Shown: positions 41,181 through 50,775, numbered from the stretch's first letter. The stretch: 64,000 bases of DNA from Paractinoplanes lichenicola (GCF_016785085.1 NZ_JAENHO010000009.1:124001-188000); one strand, 5' to 3'. The notes: a model not told the origin generated them from the sequence alone. Translations and numbers: made by a program.

Positions 41181-44100
41181 GTGGGTGAGCACGGGGCTTC
41201 GGGCACGCGGCTGCGGGTGACGCTGCTCGGCGCCTTCGAGGTGCGGGCGGGCGACACTGTCGTGCCGGTTCCCGGGGCCCGGCTCAGAGGCCTTCTCGTA
41301 CGGCTGGCGCTCGCCGGCGGCCGTGCCGTCGAGCCCGCCGTCCTGGTCGGCACGCTGTGGCCCGGCGAGCGCCCGGCCGACCCCGCCAACTCGCTGCAGT
41401 CGCTGGTCTCCCGGCTGCGGCGGATGCTCGGGGCGGCGTCGCTGGTCGTGCAGAACGAGGCCGGCTATCACCTCACGGTGGCCCCGGACGACGTCGACGC
41501 CCTGCGTTTCGAGCGCCTGGCCGCCGAGGGGCGCGGCTGCCTGCGGGCCGGGGAGGCGTCCCAGGCCGTACGGGTGCTGGGCGAAGCCCTTGAGCTGTGG
41601 ACCGGGCCGCCCGTCACTCACGACAAGACCCGGCTGGAGACGATCCGGGCCGAGGCGATCGCCGACCTGGCCGAGGCCGAGCTCGCGTTGCGGCAACCGG
41701 CCGGGGCCGCCGCCCGCCTGACCGCCCTGCTGGCCGAGGATCCGGTGCACGAGCGGGCCGCCGCCCTGCTGATGGACGCGCTGGCCGCCCAGGGGCGTCA
41801 GGCCGAGGCGCTGGCCCTGTTCGAGACGGTCCGCGAGGCGCTGGCCGACCGGCTCGGCGCCGACCCGGGGGCCGCCCTGCGCGAACGCCACGTGCGGCTG
41901 CTGCGCGCCGAGCCGGCCGCGGCCGCGCCGGAGCCCGTACGGGATCATCGAAGCAACCTGCCCGAGCCGCTGACCAGCTTCATCGGGCGCGATCATGATC
42001 TGGCCCGGATCGACGGCCTGCTCGCCACCGGGCGGCTCGTCACCGTGCTCGGGCCGGGCGGCGCGGGCAAGACCCGGCTGGCGATCGAGGCGGCCCGGCG
42101 GCGGCGCCACGAGTTCCGCGACGGCGTGTGGCTGGTCGACCTGGCCGCGGTCACCGAGCCCGCGAAGGTCGGCGCGGCCCTGCTCACCTCGGCCGGGCTG
42201 CGCGGGGGTGCGCTGTTCGAGCCGGCGGCCCGGATCCGGGCCGAGGCGGGCGACATCGACGTGCTGGTCGAGCATCTCGACGGCCGCGAGACCCTGCTCG
42301 TGGTCGACAACTGCGAGCATCTCATCGACGCGGTGGCCCACCTGATCGCGTCGCTGCTGCCCCGCTGCTCGGGCATCCGGGTGCTGGCCACCAGCCGCGA
42401 GCCGCTCGCGGTGGACGGCGAGGCGCTGGTGCCGCTGGGCCCCCTCACGCTGCCCGGCCCCGACGACACCGTCCAAGAGGCCCGCCGTACGGCCTCGGTC
42501 CGGCTCTTCGCCGAGCGGGCGGCGGCCGTGCGTCCCGGCTTCGACGTCGACGAGAGCACCCTCGACGACATCCGGCGGATCACCACGGCGCTCGACGGCA
42601 TGCCGCTGGCCCTCGAACTGGCCGCGGCCCGGCTGCGAACGATGTCGCTGGCCGAGCTGACCGCGGGGCTGTCCGACCGGTTCCGGCTGCTCACCACGGG
42701 CAACCGGACCGCGGCGCCGCGCCACCGCACGTTACGGTCCGTCATCGCGTGGAGCTGGGATCTGCTCGGCGACCACGAGCGTACGGTGGCCGAAAGGGTC
42801 TCGGTGCTGCCCGGCGGCGTCACCCCGGCCACGGCGATCGCGGTCTGTGCCGGCACCTCCGTGCCCGCCGCCGAGGTGCCCGACCTGCTGGCCGCGCTGG
42901 TCGACCGCTCACTGCTGCAACTCGCCCCCGACCCCGGCCGTTATCGCATGCTCGAGACCCTGCGCGAGTACGGCACCGAACGCCTCGCCGAGCAAGGAGT
43001 GCTCGAGCAGACGCGGGGTCTGGCCGCCCGGCACCTGGCCGCGCTGATGGCCCGGCTCGACCCCGAGCTGCGCGGCCCCGGCCAGGTCGGCGCGCTGCGG
43101 GTGCTCGGCCCCGAATACGACAACATGCTGGCCGGCCTGCGCTACCTGTGCGACATCGGCGACGGCGACGCGGCGATCGCGCTGGCGCTCGACCTGGCCT
43201 GGTACTGGCAGATGTTCGGCCGGCACAACGAGGCCGCCTACTGGATCGGCGAGGCGCTGGCCCAGCCCCCGGGCCGCCCGTCGCTGCGCCGCGACTGCGC
43301 CGAAGCGTTGCAGCTGCTCAACCGGATCAGCACCCGCTCGCTGATGACCGCCGACGAGATCCACCGGCGCGAGACCGAGATGCGGGCGCTGGCCGACCGG
43401 CTGACCTCCTACCCCGACCTGCCCGGCCTGATGGGTGCCATGGCCGGCATGACCCTTTTCTTCGTCCGGGAGGACGAGGCCGCGCTGACCCTGCTCGGGC
43501 GGCTCGCCGACGGCCCCGACGTGTGGACGGCCGGGCTGGCCCACCTGATCCGCGCCCAGTTCGCCGAGAACGAGGGCAACCTGGCGCAGGTCCGCATCGA
43601 CCTGACCGCCGCGCTCGACTTCTTCGGCCGGGCCGGCGACCGCTGGGGTGTGGCCACCGCGCTGCCGATGCGCGCGATGCTGCGCCAATACGACGGCGAC
43701 CTCGACGGCGCCCTGGACGACCTGCGGCAGGCCCGCGCGCTGGCCCGCGAGTTCGGGTCGCTCAGCCTGACCGACGAGATCTTCATCGACCTCCGCTGGA
43801 TCGACCTGCACATGCGCCGCGGCGACGACGACCTGGCCATCGGCATGCTCGACGCGACCCGCGAACGGATGGCCCGCTCCTCCGCACCCGAACTGACCCT
43901 GCTGCTCAACGCCCTGGAATCCGGCCTGTGGATCCGCTTCGGCGACCTCGGCCGCGCGGGCCGCCTCCTCGACCGCGCCGAAGCCGAGATGGCCACCCAG
44001 CCCGACCTCGGCGGCGACCACGGCCGCGCGATCGCCGGCGCCATGCGGGCCGCCCTCTGCCTGGAACTGGGCGACGCCGACGGCGCCGAGAAAGCCCTGG

Positions 44101-44417
44101 TCCACGCGTACGCGGCGGGCCTGGAAACCCGCGACATGCCCATCCTGTCCCTGGTCGCAGTGACGGCGGCCGGCCTGGCCGAACTGCGCGACCAGCCCCA
44201 CGAGGCCGCCCGGCTGCTGGGCGCGGCGGCCCGCTTGCGCGGAGCCCACGACCGCACCGACCCCCGGATCCGCGAAATGACCAGCCGCGGACGACAGGCG
44301 CTGGGCGCGGACGGCTTCGACGAGGCGTACGGGGAAGGGTGGTCCTTGGACGGGAAGACGGCGTCGGTCGAGGTGGGCCGCTTCACCCCGCGCATCGACC
44401 CGTCACCCGGGCGCTGA
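41181..44417 (+). CDS. AfsR/BTAD-type regulator with NB-ARC ATPase and TPR-like repeats
   Basis: A 1078-residue transcriptional regulator. An OmpR-like DNA-binding domain (about 10-85; RLRGLLVRLALAGGRAVEPA, LVSRLRRML) precedes the BTAD (about 95-240). The NB-ARC ATPase starts with Walker A GPGGAGKT near residue 292 and continues with LLVVDNCEHLID and VLATSREPL. The C-terminal 450 residues are helical TPR-type repeats. The family regulates secondary metabolism or transport. The start is GTG 41181, 8 bases after GGGAGGA. There is no biosynthetic cluster next to it, so its target is unclear. Confidence 0.9.
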   Translation: MGEHGASGTRLRVTLLGAFEVRAGDTVVPVPGARLRGLLVRLALAGGRAVEPAVLVGTLWPGERPADPANSLQSLVSRLRRMLGAASLVVQNEAGYHLTVAPDDVDALRFERLAAEGRGCLRAGEASQAVRVLGEALELWTGPPVTHDKTRLETIRAEAIADLAEAELALRQPAGAAARLTALLAEDPVHERAAALLMDALAAQGRQAEALALFETVREALADRLGADPGAALRERHVRLLRAEPAAAAPEPVRDHRSNLPEPLTSFIGRDHDLARIDGLLATGRLVTVLGPGGAGKTRLAIEAARRRRHEFRDGVWLVDLAAVTEPAKVGAALLTSAGLRGGALFEPAARIRAEAGDIDVLVEHLDGRETLLVVDNCEHLIDAVAHLIASLLPRCSGIRVLATSREPLAVDGEALVPLGPLTLPGPDDTVQEARRTASVRLFAERAAAVRPGFDVDESTLDDIRRITTALDGMPLALELAAARLRTMSLAELTAGLSDRFRLLTTGNRTAAPRHRTLRSVIAWSWDLLGDHERTVAERVSVLPGGVTPATAIAVCAGTSVPAAEVPDLLAALVDRSLLQLAPDPGRYRMLETLREYGTERLAEQGVLEQTRGLAARHLAALMARLDPELRGPGQVGALRVLGPEYDNMLAGLRYLCDIGDGDAAIALALDLAWYWQMFGRHNEAAYWIGEALAQPPGRPSLRRDCAEALQLLNRISTRSLMTADEIHRRETEMRALADRLTSYPDLPGLMGAMAGMTLFFVREDEAALTLLGRLADGPDVWTAGLAHLIRAQFAENEGNLAQVRIDLTAALDFFGRAGDRWGVATALPMRAMLRQYDGDLDGALDDLRQARALAREFGSLSLTDEIFIDLRWIDLHMRRGDDDLAIGMLDATRERMARSSAPELTLLLNALESGLWIRFGDLGRAGRLLDRAEAEMATQPDLGGDHGRAIAGAMRAALCLELGDADGAEKALVHAYAAGLETRDMPILSLVAVTAAGLAELRDQPHEAARLLGAAARLRGAHDRTDPRIREMTSRGRQALGADGFDEAYGEGWSLDGKTASVEVGRFTPRIDPSPGR

Positions 44418-44550
44418 ACGCTCGGCTGATCTCTCCACCACGTTTCCGGCACCCTCCAAGCACGACATGGGATCGTCATGGCTTTGCGGGGCCTTCGAGA
44501 CACTGGGTGGGCAAGTACCTCTTCGACCAGAACGGTTGAGAGGAGCGAAC

Positions 44551-45489
44551 ATGACCACCAACGGGATCGTAGTAGGAGTCGACGGCTCGGCGGAGTCGCT
44601 GGCCGCGGTGCGGTGGGCCGGCCGGTACGCGGGGGAGATCGGCGCGCCGCTGCAGGTGATCCACGCGGCCGCGAGTCCCGAGACCGTGTCGATGATGCTG
44701 CCGGTGCCGGTCGGCATCAGCACGGCGGGTCTGCGGCGCGGCGGACCGACCGCACCCGACGTTGTGCGGACCGCGGGTGACGAGGCGAGCCGGTCGAACC
44801 CGCCGCCGGAGATCTCCTCGCTCACGGTGCCCGCCGAGCCGGTGAGCGCCCTGGTCGAGGCCTCGTCCGGGGCGGGTCTCGTGGTCCTCGGCGCGTCGCA
44901 TCGGCGCCGGTTCGCCGCCACGTTGTCCGGGTCGGTGTCGGGCAGGGTGGTCGCGGCCGCGCATTGCCCGGTCGTGGTGGTGCGGGAGGACGTCGATCCT
45001 TCCGGTCCCGTGGTCGTCGCCGTCGACAGTGAGGGCACCAGCGAGGCGGCGGTGCGGTTCGCGTTCGCCGAGGCGGCCCGCCGGGGTTGCGCCCTGCACG
45101 CCGTCCACGCGTGGCAGGTCCCGTCGATGCCGTCGGGAACCGGAAGCACCGCGGTCATGACGAACACGCGGTACCTGCCCGACGCGGCGCTGCGGGCGCT
45201 GTCCGCCGCCGTCGCGCCCGGGCGGGCCGCGTTTCCCGGCGTGGAGGTGCACGAGCGCCTGCTGACCGGCTCACCGCAGCAGGTTGTGCCCGGCGAGACC
45301 GACGGGGCCGCGCTGGTGGTCGTAGGGTCGCGGGGGCGCGCGCCGCTGACCGGTCTGCTGCTCGGTTCGACCAGCCAAGAGCTGCTGCACCGGTCGAGCA
45401 CCCCGGTCGCCGTCGTACGGGCGCCGGAGGAGGGGGCTGGTCTGCCGGCGGATGCAAGCCTAGGCTCGGCGGATGACCGAGGCCTTTGA
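44551..45489 (+). CDS. universal stress protein, two tandem UspA domains
   Basis: A 312-residue protein with two UspA domains (about 3-140 and 150-295). The first starts GIVVGVDGSAESLAAVRWAG; the ATP-binding loop appears as VVLGASHRRRFAA in the first and VVVGSRGRAPLTGLLLGST in the second. Such proteins bind ATP and act in dormancy or stress. GAGAGGAG precedes ATG 44551. Its end overlaps the methyltransferase gene by 17 bases. Confidence 0.9.
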   Translation: MTTNGIVVGVDGSAESLAAVRWAGRYAGEIGAPLQVIHAAASPETVSMMLPVPVGISTAGLRRGGPTAPDVVRTAGDEASRSNPPPEISSLTVPAEPVSALVEASSGAGLVVLGASHRRRFAATLSGSVSGRVVAAAHCPVVVVREDVDPSGPVVVAVDSEGTSEAAVRFAFAEAARRGCALHAVHAWQVPSMPSGTGSTAVMTNTRYLPDAALRALSAAVAPGRAAFPGVEVHERLLTGSPQQVVPGETDGAALVVVGSRGRAPLTGLLLGSTSQELLHRSSTPVAVVRAPEEGAGLPADASLGSADDRGL

Positions 45490-46264
45490 CACGGGACGGC
45501 CGCATCCGGCGCGGGTTTATGACTATCTGCTGGGCGGCAAGGACAACTTCGCCGCGGATCGGGCGGCTGCTCAGCAAGGGGTGGCGGCCAATCCGAATGC
45601 CGTGACCGCGCCCCGGCAGAACAGGGCGTTCCTGCAGCGGACCGTGCGCTGGCTGGCCTCCCGGCGCGACGTGAAGCAGTTCCTCGACATCGGGACGGGC
45701 CTGCCCACCCGGCCCAATGTGCACGAGGTGGCCCAGGGCATCGACCCGGCGGCGCGCGTGGTCTACGCCGACAACGACCCGATCGTGCTGGCCCACGCGC
45801 GGGCCCTGCTGACCGGGCGGGCGGAGGGGCGAACCGACTACGTCGAGGCCGATCTGCGCGACCCGAAGAGCATCCTGGCCGCGCCGGAGCTGCGGGCCAC
45901 CCTCGACTTCGATCAGCCGGTCGGGTTGCTGCTCTACGCGGTGCTGCACTTCATCGAGGACGACCAGGACCCGTACGGGATCGTCAAGGAACTGATGGAC
46001 GCCCTGCCCGCCGGCAGCTATCTGGTCGTCTCACACATCACCGCCGATCACGATCCGGAGTCGTGGGGCCGCTTCGCCGAGATCATGCGCGGCCAGGGCA
46101 TCCCGACCCGGCTGCGCTCGCGCGACGAGGTGGGCCGCTTCTTCGACGGCCTCGAGCTGGTCGAGCCGGGTGTCGTGCCGATCCTGCAGTGGCGCCCCGA
46201 CCAGGAGGTCCCGTTCACCGACACCCAGGTCGCCCTCTACGGCGGAGTCGCGAGGAAACCCTGA
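45473..46264 (+). CDS. SAM-dependent methyltransferase (DUF574/SCO-type)
   Basis: A 263-residue cytoplasmic protein of the actinobacterial methyltransferase family often named DUF574. The N-terminus HPARVYDYLLGGKDNFAADR is diagnostic. The SAM site is FLDIGTGLPTRPNVHEVAQ, then VYADNDPIVLAHARALL. Substrates are unknown. It overlaps the universal stress protein and so is part of the same transcript. Confidence 0.9.
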   Translation: MTEAFDTGRPHPARVYDYLLGGKDNFAADRAAAQQGVAANPNAVTAPRQNRAFLQRTVRWLASRRDVKQFLDIGTGLPTRPNVHEVAQGIDPAARVVYADNDPIVLAHARALLTGRAEGRTDYVEADLRDPKSILAAPELRATLDFDQPVGLLLYAVLHFIEDDQDPYGIVKELMDALPAGSYLVVSHITADHDPESWGRFAEIMRGQGIPTRLRSRDEVGRFFDGLELVEPGVVPILQWRPDQEVPFTDTQVALYGGVARKP

Positions 46265-46354
46265 GCATCCGGATTCGTCCGGGATATGCGCGTACCCCCG
46301 CCGGGCTGCCGAGACTCGCAGTGTCCTTGATGGCTCTCCTGAACGGGGAATGTC

Positions 46355-46864
46355 ATGCGCATGCGAAAGTTCGTCGCCCTGATCGCTTCCGTTTTGCTGG
46401 TGCTGGGAGTGTTCCCGGCCCGTCCGGCCGCCGCCGCGGAAACGCAGTGGTGGCTGGAAAATGTTCTCAGCGGGTGGTGCCTCCAGGGGAAGGGTCCACA
46501 GCAGCCGGTGGTCATGGACTACTGCGCGAACGACACCACTGGAGTCTGGTACCTGCGGCCGGTGGCCGGGCCGGTCAACGATTACACGATCCGGAACGGC
46601 GAGTATCCGAACCAGTGCCTCGACCAGCATTACGGAAGCAACGGCAGCACCGCGACGACGTTGCTGCGGATGTGGCCGTGCAGCGGGGTGAGCAATCAGA
46701 CCTGGGTCATCGAGCCCCCGACCGATCGTGGCAACACCATCCGCAACGCCCGCAGCCGCTGGTGCCTCGACCAGAGCCACACGAACAACAACACCGTTCC
46801 GACATCGACCGTGGTGGCCTATCCGTGCCATTACCAAAGGAATCAGCAATGGCTGAACTACTGA
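46355..46864 (+). CDS. secreted ricin-type lectin
   Basis: A 169-residue exported protein: signal peptide (RKFVALIASVLLVLGVFPAR), then a single ricin B-type beta-trefoil with repeated QW and Cys motifs (SGWCLQGKG, NQCLDQHYG, RWCLDQSH, ending NQQWLNY). It should bind galactose- or xylose-type sugars. No catalytic domain is present. ATG 46355 is used; ATG 46361 is two codons later. It converges on the GntR-type regulator with 4 bases between the stops. Confidence 0.88.
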   Translation: MRMRKFVALIASVLLVLGVFPARPAAAAETQWWLENVLSGWCLQGKGPQQPVVMDYCANDTTGVWYLRPVAGPVNDYTIRNGEYPNQCLDQHYGSNGSTATTLLRMWPCSGVSNQTWVIEPPTDRGNTIRNARSRWCLDQSHTNNNTVPTSTVVAYPCHYQRNQQWLNY

Positions 46865-46868
46865 CCTG

Positions 46869-47771
46869 CTAGTCGAGGCGGCGCTGCGTCTTCAGTGTGG
46901 TTTCGAGGCCGTCGAGGAGGCGTTGCAGGCCGAAGTCGAAGAGGGAGTCGAGGTCGAAGGAGCGGTCCTCGGCCGTGATGAAGCGGGCCATCTGCGGGAA
47001 CCGGCCGGTGGCGAGCACGGCGGCCATCCGTTGCTGCTGTGCCTGCATCCACTGTCGTTCGTCGATCCCCGACTCCTGCTCGGCCTGCGCCTCCTCCTCG
47101 AGGTTCACCGCGGTTCCCCGTACGTAATTCGCCACCGTCACCGCCGCGCGGAACTGCACGTTGATGTGCAGCCCATGGCCGTCCAGGGCGCGCAGCGTCC
47201 ACTCGGTGTGGGCCATCGCGTGCGGCGCCAGCAGCGGGCGGGTGAACGACACGGCCTGGGCCAGCCACGGGTGCCGCCGATACATCGACCACTGCAGCCG
47301 GGCCAGGGCCTCGACGCAGGCCCGCCAGCCGTCCTGTGCGGGCGTCAGGCCGGGCGGGGGAGGGTTGGCCGCCCACACCTTGTCCATCATCAGCAGCACG
47401 AGCTCTTCCTTGTCGGCCACGTGCTTGTAGATCGACATGGTGGGCATGCCGAGCTCGCCGGCCAGCCGCCGCATCGACAGCCCGGTCAGGCCCTCGGCGT
47501 CGGCGATCGTGATGGCGGTGCGGACGAGCAGGTCGCGGTCGGGGGCCGAGCCGGCGGGCACGGCGCCGACCGCCACCACGGTGCCGACACCCGGCTTGGC
47601 CCGCACGAGGCCCTCGTCGCGCAGGTGGGTGATCACCTTGGTCGCCGTGGCCATGGCCACGCCGTACTCGGCCATGATCTGACGGGTCGACATGATGCGC
47701 TGACCGGGGCCGGGTTCGCCCGCGGCGATGCGTGCGGCCAGCTCGTCGGCGATCCGGCGATAGACACTCAT
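46869..47771 (-). CDS. GntR/TetR hybrid transcriptional regulator
   Basis: A 300-residue regulator with two DNA-binding regions. Residues 1-68 form a GntR winged helix (YRRIADELAARIAAGEPGPG, STRQIMAEYGVAMATATKVI). A TetR-type helix-turn-helix follows at 80-130 (LSMRRLAGELGMPTMSIYKH) with a TetR-C domain. This is a known actinobacterial fusion that often represses a neighbouring efflux system. It is divergent from the ABC exporter 47875/48609 and has GTGCACTAG repeats in the shared promoter region. The inducer is unknown. Confidence 0.87.
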   Translation of the reverse strand: MSVYRRIADELAARIAAGEPGPGQRIMSTRQIMAEYGVAMATATKVITHLRDEGLVRAKPGVGTVVAVGAVPAGSAPDRDLLVRTAITIADAEGLTGLSMRRLAGELGMPTMSIYKHVADKEELVLLMMDKVWAANPPPPGLTPAQDGWRACVEALARLQWSMYRRHPWLAQAVSFTRPLLAPHAMAHTEWTLRALDGHGLHINVQFRAAVTVANYVRGTAVNLEEEAQAEQESGIDERQWMQAQQQRMAAVLATGRFPQMARFITAEDRSFDLDSLFDFGLQRLLDGLETTLKTQRRLD

Positions 47772-47784
47772 GCGACCTCCCGGT

Positions 47785-47837
47785 GGTGCACTAGAGCAGC
47801 CGTTCCCGGTGCACTAGCCGGATACGGGTGCTAGCAC
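47785..47837. promoter_or_regulatory. GTGCACTAG-type operator cluster
   Basis: GGTGCACTAG occurs at 47785-47794 and 47808-47817 (23 bases apart), and GTGCTAGCAC at 47828-47837. A further half site (TAGTGC) lies at 47852. They sit in the 103-base region between the regulator and the ABC exporter and are candidate sites for the former. Confidence 0.6.
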
Positions 47838-47874
47838 TACCGATTTCAGAATAGTGCGTTCGTACGGTGTATCC

Positions 47875-48612
47875 ATGACCGACATCGTCAGGGTAGAAGA
47901 GCTTTACAAGACGTACGAGGGCGGCGTCACCGCGCTGGACGGCGTCACGGCCGGGTTCGCCGCGGGCAGCTTCACGGCGGTGATGGGCCCGTCCGGCTCC
48001 GGCAAGAGCACGCTGCTGCAGTGCGCGGCCGGGTTGGACCGTCCCACCGGGGGCCGCGTGTTCATCGACGGCACCGAGCTGACGGCCACCAAGGACACTC
48101 CGATGACCAAGTTCCGGCGGACCCGGGTCGGGTTCGTCTTCCAGGACTACAACCTGCTGCCGTCGCTGACCGTCGAGCAGAACACCGTGCTGTCGCTGCG
48201 CCTGGCCGGGCGGCGTCCCGATCGCACGCGGGTGCACGCCGTGCTCGACCGGCTGGGCCTGGGGGACCGGCTGCACGAGCTGCCCGAGCGCCTCTCCGGC
48301 GGTCAGCGGCAGCGGGTGGCCGTGGCCCGGGCCCTGGTCACCGAGCCCGCCGTCATCTTCGCCGACGAGCCGACCGGCGCCCTCGACCTGCGCAGTGCGC
48401 GCGAAGTGCTCACTTTGCTGCGCTCGATCGTGCACGACCACGGCCGTACGGTCGTGATGGTCACCCACGACCCGGTGGCCGCCGCGTACGCCGATTCGGT
48501 CGTCTTCCTGGCCGACGGCCGGCTCGCCGGTTCGCTGCGCGCGCCGACCGCCGACGCCGTGGCCGAGCGCCTGGCCCACCTCGGCGACCGGGTCGGCGGG
48601 GTGCTCGCATGA
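47875..48612 (+). CDS. MacB-type ABC transporter ATP-binding protein
   Basis: A 245-residue ATPase of the LolD/MacB class. Walker A GPSGSGKS is at 39-46, signature LSGGQRQRVAVARAL, Walker B VIFADEPTGALDL, and switch MVTHDPVAAAYAD. ATG 47875 is used; the upstream frame is not supported. The gene is coupled to the FtsX-type permease by a 4-base overlap. It is probably repressed by the divergent GntR/TetR protein. Confidence 0.92.
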   Translation: MTDIVRVEELYKTYEGGVTALDGVTAGFAAGSFTAVMGPSGSGKSTLLQCAAGLDRPTGGRVFIDGTELTATKDTPMTKFRRTRVGFVFQDYNLLPSLTVEQNTVLSLRLAGRRPDRTRVHAVLDRLGLGDRLHELPERLSGGQRQRVAVARALVTEPAVIFADEPTGALDLRSAREVLTLLRSIVHDHGRTVVMVTHDPVAAAYADSVVFLADGRLAGSLRAPTADAVAERLAHLGDRVGGVLA

Positions 48613-49925
48613 TCGCCGTGGCCCTGCGCAACCTGCGCCACCGTCCGGGCGGTTTCATCGCCACGTTCCTCTCCGCCTTCCTGGGCGCGGCGCTGATCAT
48701 GGCGTTCGCGGCGCTGCTGGACACCGCCTCGGGGCTCTCGGCCGCCGAGGGCAACGACTCGCTGGTCACCACGGCCATGGTCGGCGGCGGCTGGTGCCTG
48801 GTCATCGTGGCGTTCGCGGTCACCTCGACGCTCAGCCTGGCCGTGCGGCAGCGCTCCGAGCAGATCGCGCTGCTGCGCCGGGCGGGCGCCACCGGCCCGC
48901 AGATCCGCCGGATGGTCGTGGGGGAGGCCCTCGCGGTCGCCCTGCTCGCGTCGGCGATCGCCGTGCCCGCGGGCTGGCTGCTCGGCCGGGTGCTGGTGTC
49001 GCTGCTCAAGGACACCGGACAGGTCGTCGCGGCGGTCTCGCCCGGCTTCGGCGGGATCGCCCTGGCCCTGGGCTTCGGCGTCACGTTGCTGGGCTCGTTC
49101 GCGGCCGGTCTCGCCACCGCGCGGCGGATCCTGGCCTCCTCGTCGCGGCGCGAGCGGCCCCGGCTGCGTCGCCTCGGCGCGGTGCTGTTCCTGCTGATCG
49201 GCGCGAACTGCGCGGTGCTGACCGCGACCCTGATGGACGGCAAGGGCATCGACGCCATGCAGACCGCCGGGCAGGCCGGCATCTGGGCCTCGATCGGCCT
49301 GGCCCTGCTCGCCCCCGAGCTGCTGCGGCTGGTCACGGTCGTGCTCGGCCCGCTCGTCCGGGTCTTCGGCGTCGCCGGTGACCTGGCCGTGACAGGCGTC
49401 CATTCCCGTACGCGGCAGCTCGCGTCGGCGGTCATGCCGGTGCTGCTGTTCACCGGGATCGCCACCGGCACCGTCTACATGCAGGGCATCGAGGATCGGG
49501 CGGCGGAGGGCCAGATCCAGCCCGAGTACGCCCAGGACATCCAGACCCTCAACTACGTCGTCGTCGGCATGATCACGCTGTTCGTGGCCATCATGCTGGT
49601 CAACACGCTGGTCGCCGCGACCACCCACCGCCGCCGCGAGTTCGCCCAGCAGCGCCTGGCCGGGGCGACCACGGGGCAGGTGCTGGCCATGGTCTCGCTG
49701 GAGGGCGTGCTGATCACGGTCACCGGCGTCCTGGGCGGGCTGGCGGCCTCGATGTTCACGATCCTGCCGTTCGGCTCGGCCCGCGCCGACCAGATCTGGC
49801 CGTCCGAGTCGCCGTGGGCGTTCGCGATCGTCGCCTGTTCCGCCGCGGTCCTCACCGCTTTCGCCACGATCCAGACCACCAGCCGTACGGTCCGGGGCCC
49901 GGCCACCACCGCAGTGCGCGCGTAA
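48609..49925 (+). CDS. FtsX-like ABC permease
   Basis: A 438-residue permease with about eight to ten membrane segments in two halves. The FtsX-like patterns are RQRSEQIALLRRAGATGPQI in the first and RRREFAQQRLAGATTGQVLA in the second half. It works with 47875, most likely exporting lipoproteins, peptides or antibiotics. It starts in the overlap with the ATPase and ends just before a terminator-like hairpin. Confidence 0.9.
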   Translation: MIAVALRNLRHRPGGFIATFLSAFLGAALIMAFAALLDTASGLSAAEGNDSLVTTAMVGGGWCLVIVAFAVTSTLSLAVRQRSEQIALLRRAGATGPQIRRMVVGEALAVALLASAIAVPAGWLLGRVLVSLLKDTGQVVAAVSPGFGGIALALGFGVTLLGSFAAGLATARRILASSSRRERPRLRRLGAVLFLLIGANCAVLTATLMDGKGIDAMQTAGQAGIWASIGLALLAPELLRLVTVVLGPLVRVFGVAGDLAVTGVHSRTRQLASAVMPVLLFTGIATGTVYMQGIEDRAAEGQIQPEYAQDIQTLNYVVVGMITLFVAIMLVNTLVAATTHRRREFAQQRLAGATTGQVLAMVSLEGVLITVTGVLGGLAASMFTILPFGSARADQIWPSESPWAFAIVACSAAVLTAFATIQTTSRTVRGPATTAVRA

Positions 49926-49937
49926 TGGCGTTTCGAG

Positions 49938-49972
49938 CATGGGCCGCGAACGGATAATGTTCGCGGCCCATG
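49938..49972 (+). terminator. perfect 14-bp hairpin after the ABC permease
   Basis: CATGGGCCGCGAAC (49938-49951) and GTTCGCGGCCCATG (49959-49972) are perfect inverted copies with the loop GGATAAT. It starts 12 bases after the permease stop. Confidence 0.8.
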
Positions 49973-49995
49973 TCGCTTCCGTCCGAGGAGCAGTA

Positions 49996-50358
49996 GTGAC
50001 GTCACCGAAGATCGTGTCCGTCGAGTGGGGCCACATGCAGGTGGAAGGCCTCCAACCCGGCAAGGACTTCAAGCTCTACCCCGGCGGCGGCCACGAATGG
50101 GACTGGTCGGAGACCGGCATGCGCCACCACCCCGGCATCCAGCCCGAAGACGTCGAAGAGCTCCTCGCCCACGGCGCCACGGTGATCGTCCTGTCCCGCG
50201 GCATGGACCTGAAACTCGAAGTGGACCCGGCCACCCTCGACTACCTGGAGTCCAAAGGCGTCGAGACCCACGTGGCCGAGACCGAGCTGGCAGTCGCCCT
50301 CTACAACGACCTGGCCGCCACCCGCCCGGTCGGCGGCTTGTTCCACTCCACCTGCTGA
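49996..50358 (+). CDS. Mth938-like domain protein
   Basis: A 120-residue single-domain protein (ISVEWG-like start SPKIVSVEWGHMQVEG, then GATVIVLSRGMDLKLEV and YLESKGVETHVAETELAVAL). The fold is shared with Mth938 and the mitochondrial assembly factor NDUFAF3, and function is unknown. GTG 49996 is 5 bases after GAGGAG. It is separate from the ABC operon by the 49938 hairpin. Confidence 0.87.
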   Translation: MTSPKIVSVEWGHMQVEGLQPGKDFKLYPGGGHEWDWSETGMRHHPGIQPEDVEELLAHGATVIVLSRGMDLKLEVDPATLDYLESKGVETHVAETELAVALYNDLAATRPVGGLFHSTC

Positions 50359-50393
50359 CGCGTCCAGGCCATCTCGATGACTGGGGCGCCTGT

Positions 50394-50760
50394 TTACCGG
50401 CCGACGGGCTCGCGCGTCCAGGCCATCACGGCGGTGGGGCGGGGAACGCGGCCGGTCCACACCTGCCGGATCGGGGACGACACACATTCGCCGATCCACC
50501 CGAAGGACCAGCCGTCACGCTCCCGGCGGGTCCAGCCGTCCAGGTCGTAACGCCACTCCCGGGCGGTGTCCCAACCGTTCCGCCCCGACCTGGGCACTTC
50601 GCCGCACGATGTAGCGCAGGCCGCCGAACCGGCTTACGAAGCTCCCGCGGCTTAAGGCAGATTCGAGTGGGCCGAGGACGGTGGGCTCGCGCCACGCCGT
50701 ACGGGTCAGGAACGCTCTTGCTCGGGGCGACAAACCGTCGAGATCGTCAAGAACGTGCAC
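50394..50760 (-). pseudogene. small conserved gene with a probable frameshift
   Basis: Two minus-strand frames form one coherent protein. The first (from GTG 50760) reads VLDDLDGLSPRARAFLTRTA to RYIVRRSAQVG. The second continues SGRNGWDTAREWRYDLDGWT to VMAWTREPVGR, ending at TAA 50394. The crossing falls near GGTCGGGGCGGAAC around 50575-50590. It lies 15 bases downstream of rph, on the same strand, and could have been part of its transcript. Family not recognised. Confidence 0.6.
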
Positions 50761-50775
50761 ATGGGCTTCCCGCTG

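Noticed and set aside
40596-42725. Minus-strand extension of the acetylesterase frame to 985 codons
   Set aside because: The esterase has a clear RBS and Tat signal at 40595; the extension is antisense to the AfsR-like gene.
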